Assembly: GCA_033807695.1 (NCBI GenBank)
Contig: CM066303.1
Coordinates: forward strand, 4,526,001-4,590,000
DNA: 64,000 nt
Direction: 5' to 3'
From: Daedaleopsis sinensis
Lineage: Eukaryota > Basidiomycota > Agaricomycetes > Polyporales > Polyporaceae
Shown here: positions 21,264 to 33,439 of the stretch, piece by piece
Position numbering within the stretch: the first letter of the stretch is position 1
Layout of the letters: the number at the start of each line of letters is the position of its first letter
Translations under genes and position numbers: made by a program
Notes under the pieces: generated by a model
What the model saw: only the letters and a program-made list of their open reading frames with translations
What the model was told of the DNA's origin: nothing
Databases searched by the model: none

Positions 21264-24200
21264 TTACCTCGCGGATTCTTGCCTCGCCCCTTCCCCTCCT
21301 GCGTCCTCGCACTATCACCTCAGGTCGACACACAGAGCTCTACTCCTCCCTCTCTTACATCTCCGCATCACTCACCTATCGCTCGCACTGATTCACTCCC
21401 GCCCTTTCGCTCATCCCATTCTCCTTCCGGACGCCGGATATTCAGACTGCTATCATTATACATCCCCGCGGACATCGCATGCACACTAATATCATCGCCT
21501 ACGCACTCACGGACAGCTGACATTTTCTTGTATCATAAATACTCCGTAGCTACTCTATCGGTACTGGCGCGCGGCCGCCCGTGTAGTATCACTTACGCAT
21601 CATATTGTACATTCGAGCGTGCCTGGAGTACCGTCCAGTCCTTCGTCGATAATCCATTCTCTGCTTCTCGCTCCCCGTTTTTATTGCCTCGTCGACCGTG
21701 CATCGCAGAGGCGGACGTGTGTTCTTGCCGATTAAGCATTTTCCGGGCCGTGCAGTTGTGCGCTCTTTCACGTTGTCACCTCCGATTACGACTCGCAAGA
21801 TGTATCTCATCTGTTCGAAGCCGTTCCGTCATGGCTTTCTCCAGCACCAACGTCCCTACGGATGGCCATAGATGCTTGATCTGCTTGGGCGCGAGAGCCT
21901 GTAGTACGAGTACTTACGAGTACGAGTACGTTCAGCCAGAGAGCCGCGGAGGTTGAAAATTGAAATGGACGGAGGGCGACCGCAGCGGCGGCTAGATAAC
22001 CATCGATGTCCACCCGCCTACGTTGCGGTCAGCGTCCGAGTCTGTCTTTGCACTGTTGCTACTCTCTCGTACCCGTCTCTCATACAGCACACTCGACATG
22101 AGTTCCATCATCAGTCCTCCTGCACAGATTCCCACAGAGCATGCCACTTCGACGGAGCCCTCGACTATCCAGGTGGAGAGCGACACAGTATCCCACAGTG
22201 CCCCTTCGCCGCTTTTTGTCAGCCTCATCTACGCCCATCCCGATGTTCCCTTCCGCCGCTCTTTTCCAACGGAGATCGAGGAGAGCTTTATTGATGAGCT
22301 ACAAGACGATGTTGAGGCCCTTCGGAGTTGCGCTCTAGTGTGTCGTGCATGGCACCCTCGCAGTGTCGTCCATCTTTTCAAAGGGATCCAGCTTTCTCGC
22401 TATGCTACTTCGAGTCGGCCTGATGAAATCCGTACCTATCTAGTCGACCGACCTTTTCTCATCAGCGAGGTCTCTTCGATGACCATCCAGTCAGCCATAC
22501 AGCTCGACATTCTACGCCCACTGGGACACTTGCGATTACCACATCTGCGGAGCCTCAAACTCGTATGCTATCAGAGGACTCACTGGAAGACTCTTCACCC
22601 CGTGTCGTTTCACCGCAACACTCTTCGTGCCCTCAGAGTTGCATCACAGCTCGAAGATCTACATCTTATCAGAATTAAATTCGACGAATCCATCCATTTC
22701 ACCAAGCTCATTGACGCTCTCCCTCTTCTTCGTGCGCTCCGGTGTGAAGAGATAGAACTTCCACCTCCAAAACCAGGACCGGTACAGATAAGACCAAAGC
22801 AATCAAATCTCAAGATTCTTACGGTTAGTATCTTCCACGCGATGTAATCGCTACTACTAGTATTGATAGCCACGCTAGGTAGACAACACATCCAAAAATG
22901 TGATTATGAGCTTACCGGCAACGGCGCGAGATGTCCTTGAGCATCTCTCCTTGGACTTCTTGAAGCTTGAAGGTAAGTGTTTGTGTTATATTCAGGACGT
23001 GTATCTTACCTGCAGTTTGAATAGATTCTCTCCCCGCTCTGGCAGAGATGCCTAAGTTGAAGACCATTGCGCTTCGACTAACGGTCGAGTTCTCGAAAAC
23101 GGCGCACGTCTCAGCCATCAGCGATAGCCTGCACAAGATCAGCAACACCTGCTCACACTACATCTTCATTTGGGATAATAATCGTAGCATCAGGAATATG
23201 ATATGCGCGTCAATGATGTCGACATCAGAATCTGCCCTCGTTAAAGTCAAGAGTCCTTCGCTCCTCAAAGAGAACTTCAATACCTTTCAGGGTCTGCTTA
23301 ACTCCATGGATGATCTACCTTATAAGGTCACTGTTCGCACCACATCAAATATCATTAAATGCAACCAGGAGGCGATATTCACTGAACTCCTACGTATTGC
23401 GGTTCCTCGCTTGGATCACCAAGGCTTATTTCAGGTGGTGAACTACTCCACACGTGAGTTTGCACAAAGCTATGTGAACTCCGATATAGTATATTTCAAC
23501 TGACCAGGCTATTGCTACTAATAGTGCACAAAACACCAGTCACATATGGCCATTTGTACACTACTGATCTGCTCTCGATCTCTCCTGATGGGCGATGGTT
23601 AGCCAGCACCTCATTTGACTCCGATGATCCTCAAAGCGGTTTCTCTGTGTGGAGACTTTCAAACCATACCCTTGCTTGCGAATGGGCCATAGACCGCTCC
23701 CCCTGGAGGATTTCTACTGTTTCCTTCTCTCCGGATAGCCACTACCTGGTCGCAATATCTCCAGGAGAGGATACTATAACTGCGATACACGTGTGCGATC
23801 TTACATCAGACAAAGTCTCAGTGTGGGCTTTGGATATCCCAGAACCGCCAAGCGTTTTCTCCGAGTCTGACGATTTCCGCCGAGTCCGCAGTCCCATCGC
23901 ATGGTCCTCTGACGGGTCAAAGCTGTTTGTTGTACAACCGTCTGTGTGGCATACACTGGCATGGGTATCTGTCTGGGACTTACGGAACAAGTACTCTCCG
24001 GCACAAACCTTTCAACTTCGTCCACTTCCCCCTTCAAGGACTCCCCTTGTTGCCGTCCCCAACAGGCCCTGGATCTTGTCCACGTCAATAGGACACGACC
24101 GCGAGGGAAAAGAGCGTCTTTATATCCATGTGTGGGATCTTGAGCAACGGTCTTTGCTAGGGGATCCCCTCTACGGCGCCCAATTGCCTCACGGCGTGCT

Positions 24201-24540
24201 GGACGGCCCGGGTTTCAGAAATCCAATCACATCCCATTTTGACACTGCCGGCACACGTCTCCTTCTATGCCTAGGACCATATATCACAATCTGCGACTTG
24301 AACACTTTGACCTCACCGCGCTACATCGTTCTTGACTACGGCAGCTGGATGAAGTGGTATGAGTCACCAGAGTTGGACCTTGCAGCACTGTCTGCCGATC
24401 ACGGCAAATTCATTCAGGTGTTCAGAGATGGTCAGGTGGTGGTATGGTCGGTGACGACTGGTGATCTTTTGACTCAGTTTATGCTAGTTGACCGGAAAGC
24501 TATTCGGAGGATAGATGGACTGATCGTGGTAATCTCCCCT
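20880..24540 (+). repeat. Segmental duplication, copy 1 (partner 36,110-39,770)
   Basis: About 3.7 kb is nearly identical to the block about 15.23 kb downstream. The stretch from about 21,340 to 22,330, including the GMC/F-box intergenic DNA, shows only one or two differences by eye. The three introns of the contained F-box/WD gene are identical between copies. Confidence 0.85.
21264..22097. other. Intergenic region between GMC relic and F-box gene
   Basis: 834 nt, almost identical to 36,485-37,326. Contains a TACGAGTAC-type short repeat (about 21,903-21,931). Any promoter of the F-box/WD gene should lie here. The reading frames present begin without context and are not supported as genes. 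Confidence 0.55.
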
Positions 24541-24765
24541 GACATTCGGCATGTAGCTGTTGGATATGATACCGGGATCATACGCATATACAGCACTACA
24601 AGTGGATGCAGTACCGGATTCATCAGAAGACATACAGTAGCGATTACCGTACTCCGGTTTACTCCAGATGGTACTATACTTTGTTCTGGTGATAAGGATG
24701 GCGTTGTATGTTTTACCTACATAGGACACTTACTTTCGCACTCGGTAGATCGTTCCTCGACTTAG
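22098..24765 (+). CDS. F-box / WD40-like protein, copy 1 (829 aa)
   Basis: Exons 22098-22823, 22879-22972, 23025-23453 and 23525-24765 sum to 2,490 nt, an exact frame of 829 codons plus stop. Residues about 57-98 form an F-box-like motif (FPTEIEESFIDEL, then CALVCRAWHPRS), the usual Skp1-binding adaptor of SCF ubiquitin ligases. Residues about 100-415 are Leu-rich and of unknown fold. From about residue 417 a divergent propeller follows (YGHL, SISPDGRWLAS, SVWDLRNK, VVVWSVTTGDLL, FTPDGTILCSGDKDG). The start was chosen because all four paralogs keep this ATG with MSS or MGF. The last 130 nt of coding match copy 4 rather than its near-twin copy 2. A role as a substrate-recognition adaptor is inference. 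Confidence 0.87.
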
Positions 24766-24812
24766 CATTCGTATCGCTGTTAATATATTCACGACATTCT
24801 CGTAGTTACTAC

Positions 24813-26810
24813 TTCAGCGCGTCCTGGAGAAGGCTCGTCCGCCGAAGGGACACGACCAACACACTCGCATTCGTCCCGGCCACGCAATATGCAAGGCATC
24901 CTGCTGCTCGATGTCTACGGTCGGGGGGTATCATCGCCCCGGACGAAGGCACATCGCTCATGTGTGCGCTTGACGGCTTGAAATCCATCATAGCCAAGAG
25001 CGATGGAACGTCGAGTGCTCTCTTCAATAGCCTGATTCGAACAACGCTCTTGCAAATTGTCGACACCGGAGTCTCACGCGTCGGTGGTCAACTCTGAAAC
25101 GTCGGAGGCAGAGAGTAAGCCGGAGGCAGAGAGTAAGGCGGTCGTACAGATACGACGCGCAGCGAGAGGACATATACCGAACCAGTCGACACATGGGTGA
25201 CTCCTTGCTGTCCGCGAGACTCGGGTAGTCCTCCGGACTTGTTTCTCGTCTGAGAGCGGCTCGCCGTTCGCATGCGCAGCAAGATCGATGACCGAAACGC
25301 TGCCGCGCTGCGTCGGCCACGCAGGAGATGGATACACAGCGTGAGCGACATCGGTGTCCAGGGCAGACTAGAGAGCAGACTGACCTCGTCGCCAACCGCG
25401 AGCCACGTCCCGCTATAGTCGATGTCGAGCCGAAGCCGCAGGTTCGTCGCCGTCGCACGCGCGCTCTCCCACCGTGCATAGGAATGTCCGTCGTGGAGAT
25501 CGCCAACGGCCGGCTCAGGTCGCCCCGGAGACCCCAGTAGACGGGCTCCATCCGCCGGAAGGGTGCGTAGAGCAGATACGGCCTGGGCCTCGCGGGATTG
25601 AAGAGCGACTGGCTCGCTCTTCTCAGCGCGCCGACGCCGGGCGTGCGCATGCGGAGTCGGCCATGCACCCCCGAGACACTGCCAATACCCTGGGTACCGT
25701 CAGCCGCGTCGAGCATGGCAGGGACCTCCCCGCTCGCTTCTGAGAAGAGTGGGAGGTTGGACGAAGTCGGTGCGGAGGAGGTGTTGGAGGAGGAGGAGTA
25801 TTTCGGCCAGGAGCCCGCCGCGTACAGGTTGGATAATACGTCTGGGGCGAACACCGGAGCTGAAACGACCCCTACCGATAAGCATCGTCGCGAGTGTGCG
25901 TGTACGCTCCCAGGCAAAATGAACGGCGGAATAACCTTTGGGGCCATTCCGGCTCCGCTGAGGGTGGGGCTATGTTCAGGGAGCGGTGGACATCGAAGAC
26001 CTCAATTGCGTCGAAGCTTGAATGCCGTGCTAGCCCGAGAGATATGGCGAACCTGCTGCAGAGGGATTAGACGTACGTGAACATGTTGGAGGAGAGTAAG
26101 ACTAGTCACTACCCATACGAGCGGCGGGGAAACAGTCCCTTCACGTGCGGTGGGGGTCTGTACTTACACCGGCAAGGTCTACGGTTAGCACGCGTGCAGG
26201 AGCCGGACCCGGCAGAACACTCACGAACATAATCTGCGTCATCGTCGAAACACAGTTTCGTCGATGCGTGTGGCGGTGACGGAGGGAGAGAATGTGTGTC
26301 GCTACACGCCTCGTCCGAATGCCCTCCTGTCTGGGGGCAGCGGTCGTCGCGATGAGGGCGATAGTGAAATACTAGAGTGGACTGGATGCAAGTGATTGTA
26401 CTCGCATGGTCCTCGCGGACGGCATTAGATCCGCGTCAGAGGTCGCGTTGGATCGTCCCAGTCATTGCCCGAGCTCGAGCTCATGCCGAATCGGCTTTGG
26501 CCGCTGCTCCTGCCGGTTTGTGATGAACGCTTCGGATCCTAGGGTCTAAGTCCAGCCGAAGACTGTGCGGGCGAAGGTGCAAAGATGGCATGCAAACGTG
26601 AAAGAAACGTGTGCGCGGAGGAGTGAGACATGAACCCATTCGAAGCACGAGTCGGGGTTCGACGGGAATGGCAGGTCGTGGATAGTTGCTCCAGGTGTGT
26701 ATGGCTCGCACACAAAGGGGAGGAGGCAAGATCGCAAGGTTGTCGTTGCGCCTACATTGACGAATTGGCCAGAGCTTGAATACAGCGCAGCGCGTGGATT
26801 CGACACTCGC
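24813..26810 (-). pseudogene. TCAB1/WDR79-like WD-repeat gene relic, unit 1
   Basis: Minus-strand fragments, order preserved: CEPYTPGATIHDLPFPSNPD (about 26,700-26,640), APDVLSNLYAAGS (about 25,850), LPLFSEASGEVPAMLD, then LFNPARPRPYLLYAPFRR with MEPVYWGLRGDLS (about 25,610-25,520). After a frameshift follow LRLDIDYSGTWLAVGDE and an intron-separated SVFDVAA-type blade. This arrangement resembles the telomerase Cajal body protein family (TCAB1/WDR79), WD40 proteins that bind small Cajal RNAs and telomerase RNA. Frames change several times between blocks, so it is not translatable as one protein. The family call rests on motif recognition and is moderate. The unit is convergent with the F-box/WD gene. 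Confidence 0.5.
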
Positions 26811-27190
26811 GCCAGCGATCGACAACGTAGACCAGAGATACGTCCGAGACGTCCCCCCGATCCAAGTCAGATGCGTCGTTCGACGACATCGCCCAATGGT
26901 AACCGACCGCTGTCCTGGAGTGTGGCGCATCATGTTGATTCGGACCCTGCGAAGACGATACACGACCGGTCCTGGCGAGTTTCTGACTCCACGCCCTCTA
27001 GCACGCCCTCTTGCTCTGGCCAGCATCCACAGCGCACCGCACCGGCAACAATATCGCAGACTCACCCGGACTTCGTAAGGCTGTCACCTGCACCTCTTGC
27101 CTCCCTATCCCACGTCGCGTAGTCCGGCACACTCGCGATTTCCTGAGGTCAACTGGTATTGCTCCCTCGTTGTTGTGCATCCTGCTGACC

Positions 27191-27220
27191 ATCGGGGGTT
27201 GATCGGGGGTTGATCGGGGG
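27191..27220 (+). repeat. 11-bp tandem repeat ATCGGGGGTTG, nearly three units
   Basis: Three G5 runs spaced by six bases, with further GG pairs downstream. The same array is at 42,574-42,603 and 62,420-62,449. The diverged unit-3 spacer (near 51,857) has a single short version. Confidence 0.85.
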
Positions 27221-27358
27221 AGGTCTAGATCCGGAGTGCTCGAGCTGCTGGCGCGACTTCCGGCGCATGTGCGGGTGCCGGCTAGCGGGAGGGATAACGC
27301 GGAGCAGGACGATACCGACGACTGAGACGGTATCATCGAGTAGTTCAAGCCAAGGGTC

Positions 27359-27373
27359 GAACCCTAACCCTAT
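27359..27373 (-). promoter_or_regulatory. Telomere-type motif (telobox-like), unit 1
   Basis: The plus strand reads CGAACCCTAACCCTA, two TTAGGG units on the minus strand, about 25-35 nt upstream of the minus-strand ATG of MIPSQSSVSS. The position is the same in all spacers. Function unknown. Confidence 0.45.
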
Positions 27374-28290
27374 GGCACGGATGGTCAGTCGAGGCCTCTC
27401 GCTCGTGTACATAACACGTACGCAATTGCCAATGAAGAGGAATAGAGCAGAAAGCGAGCATGGGAGGCCCGAGGGGGATGTGCTTACCTGATTGGAAGGC
27501 CCCCTTGCGCAGGAGGATCGTATACGACCGGACGTCGAATCCACGGACTGATCATATTGGGTCGGCAAAACCCATGGCGAGTCGAGGCGTTATTCGCGAG
27601 GTCGCAGTAGAGAGGAGGAGGCCACTGCGGGTATGGCCCTTGTCGTCAGCATTCGAAACTTGGGAGCGGAAGTTGGCAGCCATTCAGTAGAGATCCGAGA
27701 CACACTCCCTATGAGATTCAGCAGCGAGCTCGAAGATGCCGCCTAGCGGCGAGCGTTGTCGAGTAGCTCATCCAACCAGATTTCAGAATGACGTTGCACT
27801 TCCAGCAGCTAAGTCGTGTCGTACCATTCCGCCCCGACAGACAGTAACTCACCTTTAGTCCTGTAGACCAAGTCCGCCACAGACATTGCGTGGGGCAGAT
27901 GCGCGCGGAGTTAAGCTCTGCACTGGTAGGCGGAAGAGCTATCGAGCTCATAGACATACTAAGCAACGGCTTGAGAGATGCGGAGCGTGGCGAGCCCGGG
28001 GAAGTTCACAGAGATACGACATGGACTAGGAGAGCATCCAAATCTGGAGTAGAAGCGTGATGCAGAGGGTCATTGAATATTGAGAAGTCGTGCTGAACGG
28101 TCGACGTCGACTGGAGGGGAGAGAGGGAGGAGGGAGGAGGAGAGGATGGCGACCAGAAAAGCGCTCGTAACCGTGTCGGCCCGGCGTCCCCGAAGTTCTA
28201 GTCGCCGGCGGGACCCGGGCAACCTCCTCCTCTTCGACCACCGTCAACTTTCTCCTCAACTCCCGCTGCGACGGAGCTGCTGAGCATGCT

Positions 28291-29174
28291 ATGCACAGAA
28301 CCTCAGCTGTGCCACTACGTCCTCTCTGACTCACCGCGCCCCACCACGCGCCTTTGTTAGATCGTGTCGGAAGCCAGCAGAACTCGAAGACGGAGCAACA
28401 TCTCGTACTCGACCTCGGCATGCTATGACACGAATGCCCCCGCATAGCATAATATGTCAGTCTGCAGGTACGTGTAGCCTGATACACCTATATATAACGC
28501 TTTCAGTTCAGTGCTACATTGAATCACCGGGGTCCCGAGTCGTTGGCACAGAAGACCATCACGTATCAAGCTGCCAATATCATCAGGCTCAGTTACAACC
28601 GAGTCGCGCAGTAGTATGGCAGTAGCTTGGTTTGACAAGTGATTATGATTATCAGCACCATCGCTTACCTTTGGTACTATCTACAGTTCATCGCATGGGG
28701 GAGTGGATGTCCAAGCTCACAGGGCCGCTCGCACGCATCGTGGTGGCATGCGACTCTCCGCCCGTACCTCTTGCCATCTTGTCTTAGTGCTCTCGCGTGC
28801 TCCTATTCTGCATCCCTACGGATGCACGAGTATATCTATGACAAAGGAAGATATCATCAAGGTGAGTGCCTCGACTAAGATACGACTACGTATACTTTGA
28901 TTACCGTCAGTCACTGACCCGTTCATCCTCTCTAGCCTCCTTGAAGACATTACATGAGCACTCACAAGGAAGCGACTGCAAGCAATCTAATGAAGGGACG
29001 AGAATCTGTCAGTATCTTTTCTATCTTGGACGAGCCCGCCGACCGCGAACCGAGGCGGTCTCCTTCAGACCGCTCGGCTTTTACAATATCTCGTGTGCAT
29101 TGCATGCTTATTACCCTTGTTAACAGAGAGCTATCGTATCGCTGACAGGAGATTCGAGCTCCGATGTAAACCAG
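28291..29174. other. Unique intergenic DNA upstream of the diverged F-box/WD relic
   Basis: 884 nt where, by analogy with the next unit, a GMC copy would be expected but none is seen. A hydrophobic frame at about 28,639-28,878 has no recognisable homology and no intron or start context. I do not annotate it. Confidence 0.5.
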
Positions 29175-31565
29175 ATGCAAACTGTCCGCCCCGTTCGCAC
29201 GCGAATTCCACCGGAGATAGAAGAACATATCATCGATATCCTCGAAGGCGACGTCAAAGCACTCCGTGCATGCGCTCTGACCTGTCGCGCATGGCGCACT
29301 CGCAGCCGTGTCCATCTTTTCAACTCTATCCGTCTCATGGACCGACCGCACCTCGACTTAATGTGCCATCATCTCGAGGGATTGCCGTTCCTAGCGGCCG
29401 CTATCAGGGAGATGACGATAGAATCTTCACATGCCATCCTTGCTCCGCTATTTTTGCGACTGCCGAGTCTGCGCCTCTTGCATGTCCGGGCTGCGACGCT
29501 TTCATTTCACCACTTTTCTCTCCATGCTCTGAAGGCGACGTCCCAGCTTAGTGCTCTGTACCTCACGAGAGCCACCTTCTTCGCCGCTATGGATTTCGTC
29601 CGCTTCATCGGTTCACTTCCGGGTCTTCGTGAGCTACGGTGCCATCATATCACGATGAAAAGTACCAAGACGACCAACACCGGGTATATATCGCGGAAGA
29701 CAATTACTATCATCTCGCAGCGGTGTCGCATATCTACACTTCAAGTGAGTAAATTCACTCTGTCTTAATATGAACGAGAGCTAATTTCGAAAAGGTCAGT
29801 GGTGAATACGTCCTGAAGATCCTTCTCCTCCCGCTTCTCCAGATGACGTGCGGCACACTCGAGGACCTTGCGATCGTCTTAAGTGAGCGTTACCGTCACT
29901 CTCCGAGAGTATCGCAACGCTTAATTAACACGCGAGACTTCAACAGATTGCAAAGACATGCCTGATTTTCCGGCCCTACCAAAGTTGCACTCAATCACGC
30001 TAGATCTGTCTCTCCACCCAAAAGATACCCCTCTAGCGCTCACCGTCGTCCGCAAGCTCGACACAGTCTGCAAGACCTACACCCTCATACTCTCTGCCGA
30101 CTATGTCGGACGGTGCATCTTCGTAGCAATGAACGACTCGAGCGGCTCAGGCACCGCGATGAAGACTGGCGTCGACGGACTTGACACTATGATTGAGGAA
30201 CTGGAAGCACGTTCTCCGGAAACGGTCAAGATCGCGGTGCGGGATAGTCAGCGGAACCTGCGCGAACGGCTGTACGAGGTGCTCCACAAGAAATTCCCTC
30301 GCCAGGCTCTCGAAGTAGTCGGAGACTCGAACACTCACTGTGGGTTACCCTCCTGGTTCATCTCCACGTCACTGCTCAATTATCGTGGCCGAGATAGCTA
30401 CGAACTCCAGTTCTACCTACGGCCATAGCGGATACGTCAACTGCTTGACGTTCTCTCGCGATGGTCTATGGGCGGCATCTAGCGGAGGAGGCGACAGCAT
30501 CCTCATCTTGTGGGACGCGCGGAAGGGCTCAATCTCCCGCGAATGGTACTATCACGGAACATGGTTCGAACATCTCGCATTCTCCCCCGCTCCCGCTACC
30601 TCGCCGCCCTGTACCAGTCTCAGCCAGGCAAGCTGGGTGTCCTGATCTACCGCGTCCCCCCGGCGTCCTCCGACCCGCCAAAGCAGCTCGGCGTATGGCA
30701 GGCGTCCAAGATGGCTATCGTCTGGTGTCCTCGCGGGACGACTCTGCTCACGATATCCCGACTGAGTCCGTCAGTGCTAGGCTGGGATGTCAGCAACTGG
30801 AATTCGAAAGCACCGCCGCGCCCTGCAGCCCACTTCAATCTCCCGCACCCCAGCGCAATTTTCACACACGACTACGGCCCGCTGTTCACGCACGACGGAC
30901 GCAGACTGCTGTACTACGGCGGGCCCGAGACCGGCCACACGTGGTACCTGTACGACGCGGACAGCTGGACCGTGCAGCGGAGGTTCAGGAACGCGGACCA
31001 GGTCGCGTGCGACTGGCCCCTCCATGCGCTCCTCGTGTCCTTCGACGCCTCCGGCACACACCTCGCAGTGCTCTACGCCAGGTACGCCGTGGAGGTCGTG
31101 GATCTCGCAGGGGGGCAGCAGCCGCGTCTCGCGAGGCTGCAGCCTGTGCGCGCGGGGATGGACACTGCGCTCGCGGTCGGGATGTCGCAGGACCGCACGA
31201 AGGCGCTGTATGCTGGCATCGACGGCGAAGTCACGGTGTGGGGCATCCCGAGCGGTAGATTACTAAGCGCGTTCCAGGTGAGCATCGGCACGGAGGAGGT
31301 GGGTGCGGTCGAGAAAGTGGCGTTCACCCCGGACGGTCGCCATGTTGTCTTCGGGTTCAATACTGGGGTACTGCGGATGTACGATGTTACTGCAGGGCAA
31401 TGTGTGGGGTTCTTCAACGGACACAGGGGAGGGATCACGTAGATCGAGTTCGCTCCGGATGGAGACATGATCTGCTCTGCTGATTGGTTTGGGGTGGTAC
31501 GCTTTCTGTATGTCGGGCACCTGCGTTCACATAGACCTTCCCGGCTTTCTAAATCATTGATATAA
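29175..31565 (+). pseudogene. Diverged F-box / WD40-like gene with one frameshift and one nonsense codon
   Basis: Exons 29175-29744, 29795-29882, 29947-30339 and 30398-31565 repeat the four-exon plan and phases of the intact paralogs. An N-terminal F-box (IPPEIEEHIIDIL, CALTCRAWRTRS) leads into a Leu-rich middle and propeller (YGHSGYVNCLTFSRDG, VEKVAFTPDG). Two lesions break it. A single missing base at about 30,590 falls in FSP-SRYLAAL, and TAG at 31,440-31,442 stands in the last blade where the sense frame continues to IEFAPDGDMICSAD and a proper end at 31,565. Everything else is open and splice sites are canonical, so decay is recent, or one lesion is a sequencing error. It is much more distant from the four array copies than they are from each other. 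The visible ATG (MQTVRP) is shorter at the N-terminus than the paralogs. Confidence 0.8.
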
Positions 31566-33430
31566 CTTTTCAGCGCATGTACATATTACAATTTATGAGA
31601 AACGCGGAGGCGATCAGACGAACGGAGTGCGTGGTTGGATACGAAGAATAGAAATCTCGTTGATTATCAAGCATGAGTGCTTGCATCGAGACAACGACGG
31701 TCCTGTGATGATAGATTCGGAGGCGACACTTCACTGACACTACATGGGAGCGCCAGAGGACGTCGGCCTGTCAGAAGTTGGACGCACCGGGTATAAGTCG
31801 GTGCTGCACTACGCGACACCCATTTGCAGAATCGCAACCGCACCAATGCGTGCCGTAGGTTCGCGATGTGAATGTCGCGCTGCGCGACACCGGTATGGGG
31901 GAACTACGGTCGTCTTTGGTGAGCCAGAGCTTGGAAGGGCGAGGACAAAAAGAGCTAGAGGAGGACGGTAAGCACGAATTGGCACAGGGACATGAAGATG
32001 TTGAGACTCGCTTGACGATCAGTGAACTGTCCGTTTGCACGATGCTTGGTTCCCCGGTATGTGCACCAGAGAGCGCGGAACTGTAGCATTGCATTGTCAA
32101 TATGGAGTCGTCGTGCGTACGTACCCGTGCGGGTTAAGCTTTGGGCTGTGGGCTGTGGACGGACGCTCTCGACGCCTCCGACGGCAATCGTGGGCAATCG
32201 GAGTGTGACCCCTTCCAACCTCAGCTCGGACGAGCTACAGGCTCTGAGGGCATCTCGCGATGCTGCGCAAGATCCATCGAGGGTGGACACTACACGGACG
32301 ACAGACCATCCTGCGTTTTGGGTACCCATCCCCATCCTCATCGCCTCGAGAGTCGACTCGCTCCTTCTGCTTGAGCTCCGGAAACGGATGGGCAGCAGCA
32401 AACGCATTCAGGGCTCACCGCCGCGCGTCTCCACTCCGCTCCCTCCATCAAGGACTCGCCTTCGATACTCGATATCCACGGCCCATCCACCCACCCACCC
32501 ACCCTCTGCCGTCTCTCTCCGCACTGTGAATCCTGTGCGCAGCTTGCTTCAAGTTCCCCCCGCTCAACGCTCAACGCTCCTCGACCAACCTTCCTCGGCC
32601 AAGAAGCTTCTACGTTCTCCGTGACGCGGGACGAGGGAGGCGGGGGCGAAGCCTGACTCCTTCACCTTACGGCCTTTGCGGGCGCGAGCACGATGGACGG
32701 ACGGGCCGGTGCGCGGTGGAGCGGTGCGCGATGGAGTACGAGTGCGTGCAGAAGAGTCGGTGCCGGAGATCGAAGCTGACTGCTGTCGAGGACGTGGACG
32801 TGGACGTAGATAGTCGGCGGTCGACAAGCACTGGCCGTCGGCGAGTAAGACGGCCGGCTCAGGCTTGAAGGTACGCTCCTTGACTTGGACTAGGTGAGGC
32901 GAGGTGAGGTTGGGGGATCGTGTTTGAGTCCGAGTTTTAAGTCGGCTTAGAACGCGTGATCGAGAGCTGCAGTGTGTGTGCGAGCACGAACATCGGAAGG
33001 GGACACCGCGGAGGACAGGCAAGTTTGAGGGGCTCCCTGGTGTGTAGATAGTAGAGCGAACAAGGGCAAGGGCGGAGACGGTATTGGAGTCGTGATCGTG
33101 ATGGACGCATGGCGAGAGGAGTAGTAACCCCCAGGGAAGTCGTATACCGAGGCATGGGGACTAGTCGGGCGGGCGGGCGGAGAGACGAGTCGGAGAAGGG
33201 GATGCGGGTGCGGGTGCGAGTAGGAGTAGGCCGCGCTGGCTGGTCTCGATTGAATGGCTGAAGATGCGGCGATCGACCGGCCGAGTCCACGAACGCGAAC
33301 ACACCCATCAATGGCTGGCGGTGCATGCACAGGAGGCTTTCAGTCCGTTGACAGGGTCCTGGTCCAACCCTAACCCTCTGGAGCCGTGTACCGGGTGAGT
33401 CCTCTCTTCTGCAGGATGCTGAACGCATTG
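31566..33430. other. Spacer without a supportable gene; partly repeated
   Basis: About 32,640-32,960 is related to about 52,740-53,005 (shared GCGAGCACGA...GGTGCGCGGTGGAGCG and GTCGACA...CACTGGCCGTCGGCG). Minus-strand frames here are Arg/Pro/Ser-rich and look like composition artefacts. Contains a CCCA repeat (about 32,485-32,505), a GGGC repeat (about 33,166-33,180) and an AACCCTAACCCT motif at about 33,365. Confidence 0.5.
33365..33378 (-). promoter_or_regulatory. Telomere-type motif outside the main spacer
   Basis: AACCCTAACCCT again, here just before spacer module copy 2 rather than in the TCAB1-like spacer. Two TTAGGG units on the minus strand. Confidence 0.35.
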
Positions 33431-33439
33431 ATGACGGTG

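Larger units (their letters stand above)
26811..28290. repeat. Array spacer with telomere-type motif, unit 1
   Basis: About 26,980-28,150 is nearly identical to 42,360-43,540 and to 62,206-63,380. It contains a triple ATCGGGGGTTG repeat, the AACCCTAACCCT motif, and minus-strand reading frames starting MIPSQSSVSS (ATG near 27,336) and MSMSSIALPP (near 27,960; followed by a good GTGAGT donor). Those frames could be the 5' exons of the minus-strand WD gene, but identity among copies reflects recent duplication, not proven coding. Confidence 0.6.

Noticed and set aside
21054..21956. 300-codon plus-strand frame continuing from the GMC tail
   Set aside because: It is read-through past the lost stop of GMC copy 1 into the intergenic region; copy 2 stops at 36,484 in the homologous place.
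25024..25947. 307-codon minus-strand frame as a single intact gene
   Set aside because: The recognisable blocks change frame inside it (the WLAVGDE blade is in another frame), so it is a chance opening across a relic.
26650..26690. tRNA T-arm-like string GGGGTTCGACGGG, repeated in several units
   Set aside because: No matching acceptor or anticodon arm nearby; it falls in the TCAB1-like relic.
27191..27220. CRISPR-like short regular repeat
   Set aside because: Units are only 11 bp, directly adjacent, without spacers, and the genome is eukaryotic.
32564..33428. Minus-strand Arg/Ser/Pro-rich frames
   Set aside because: Low-complexity composition, no conserved start or splice pattern, and not open in the homologous 52.5-53.0 kb module.
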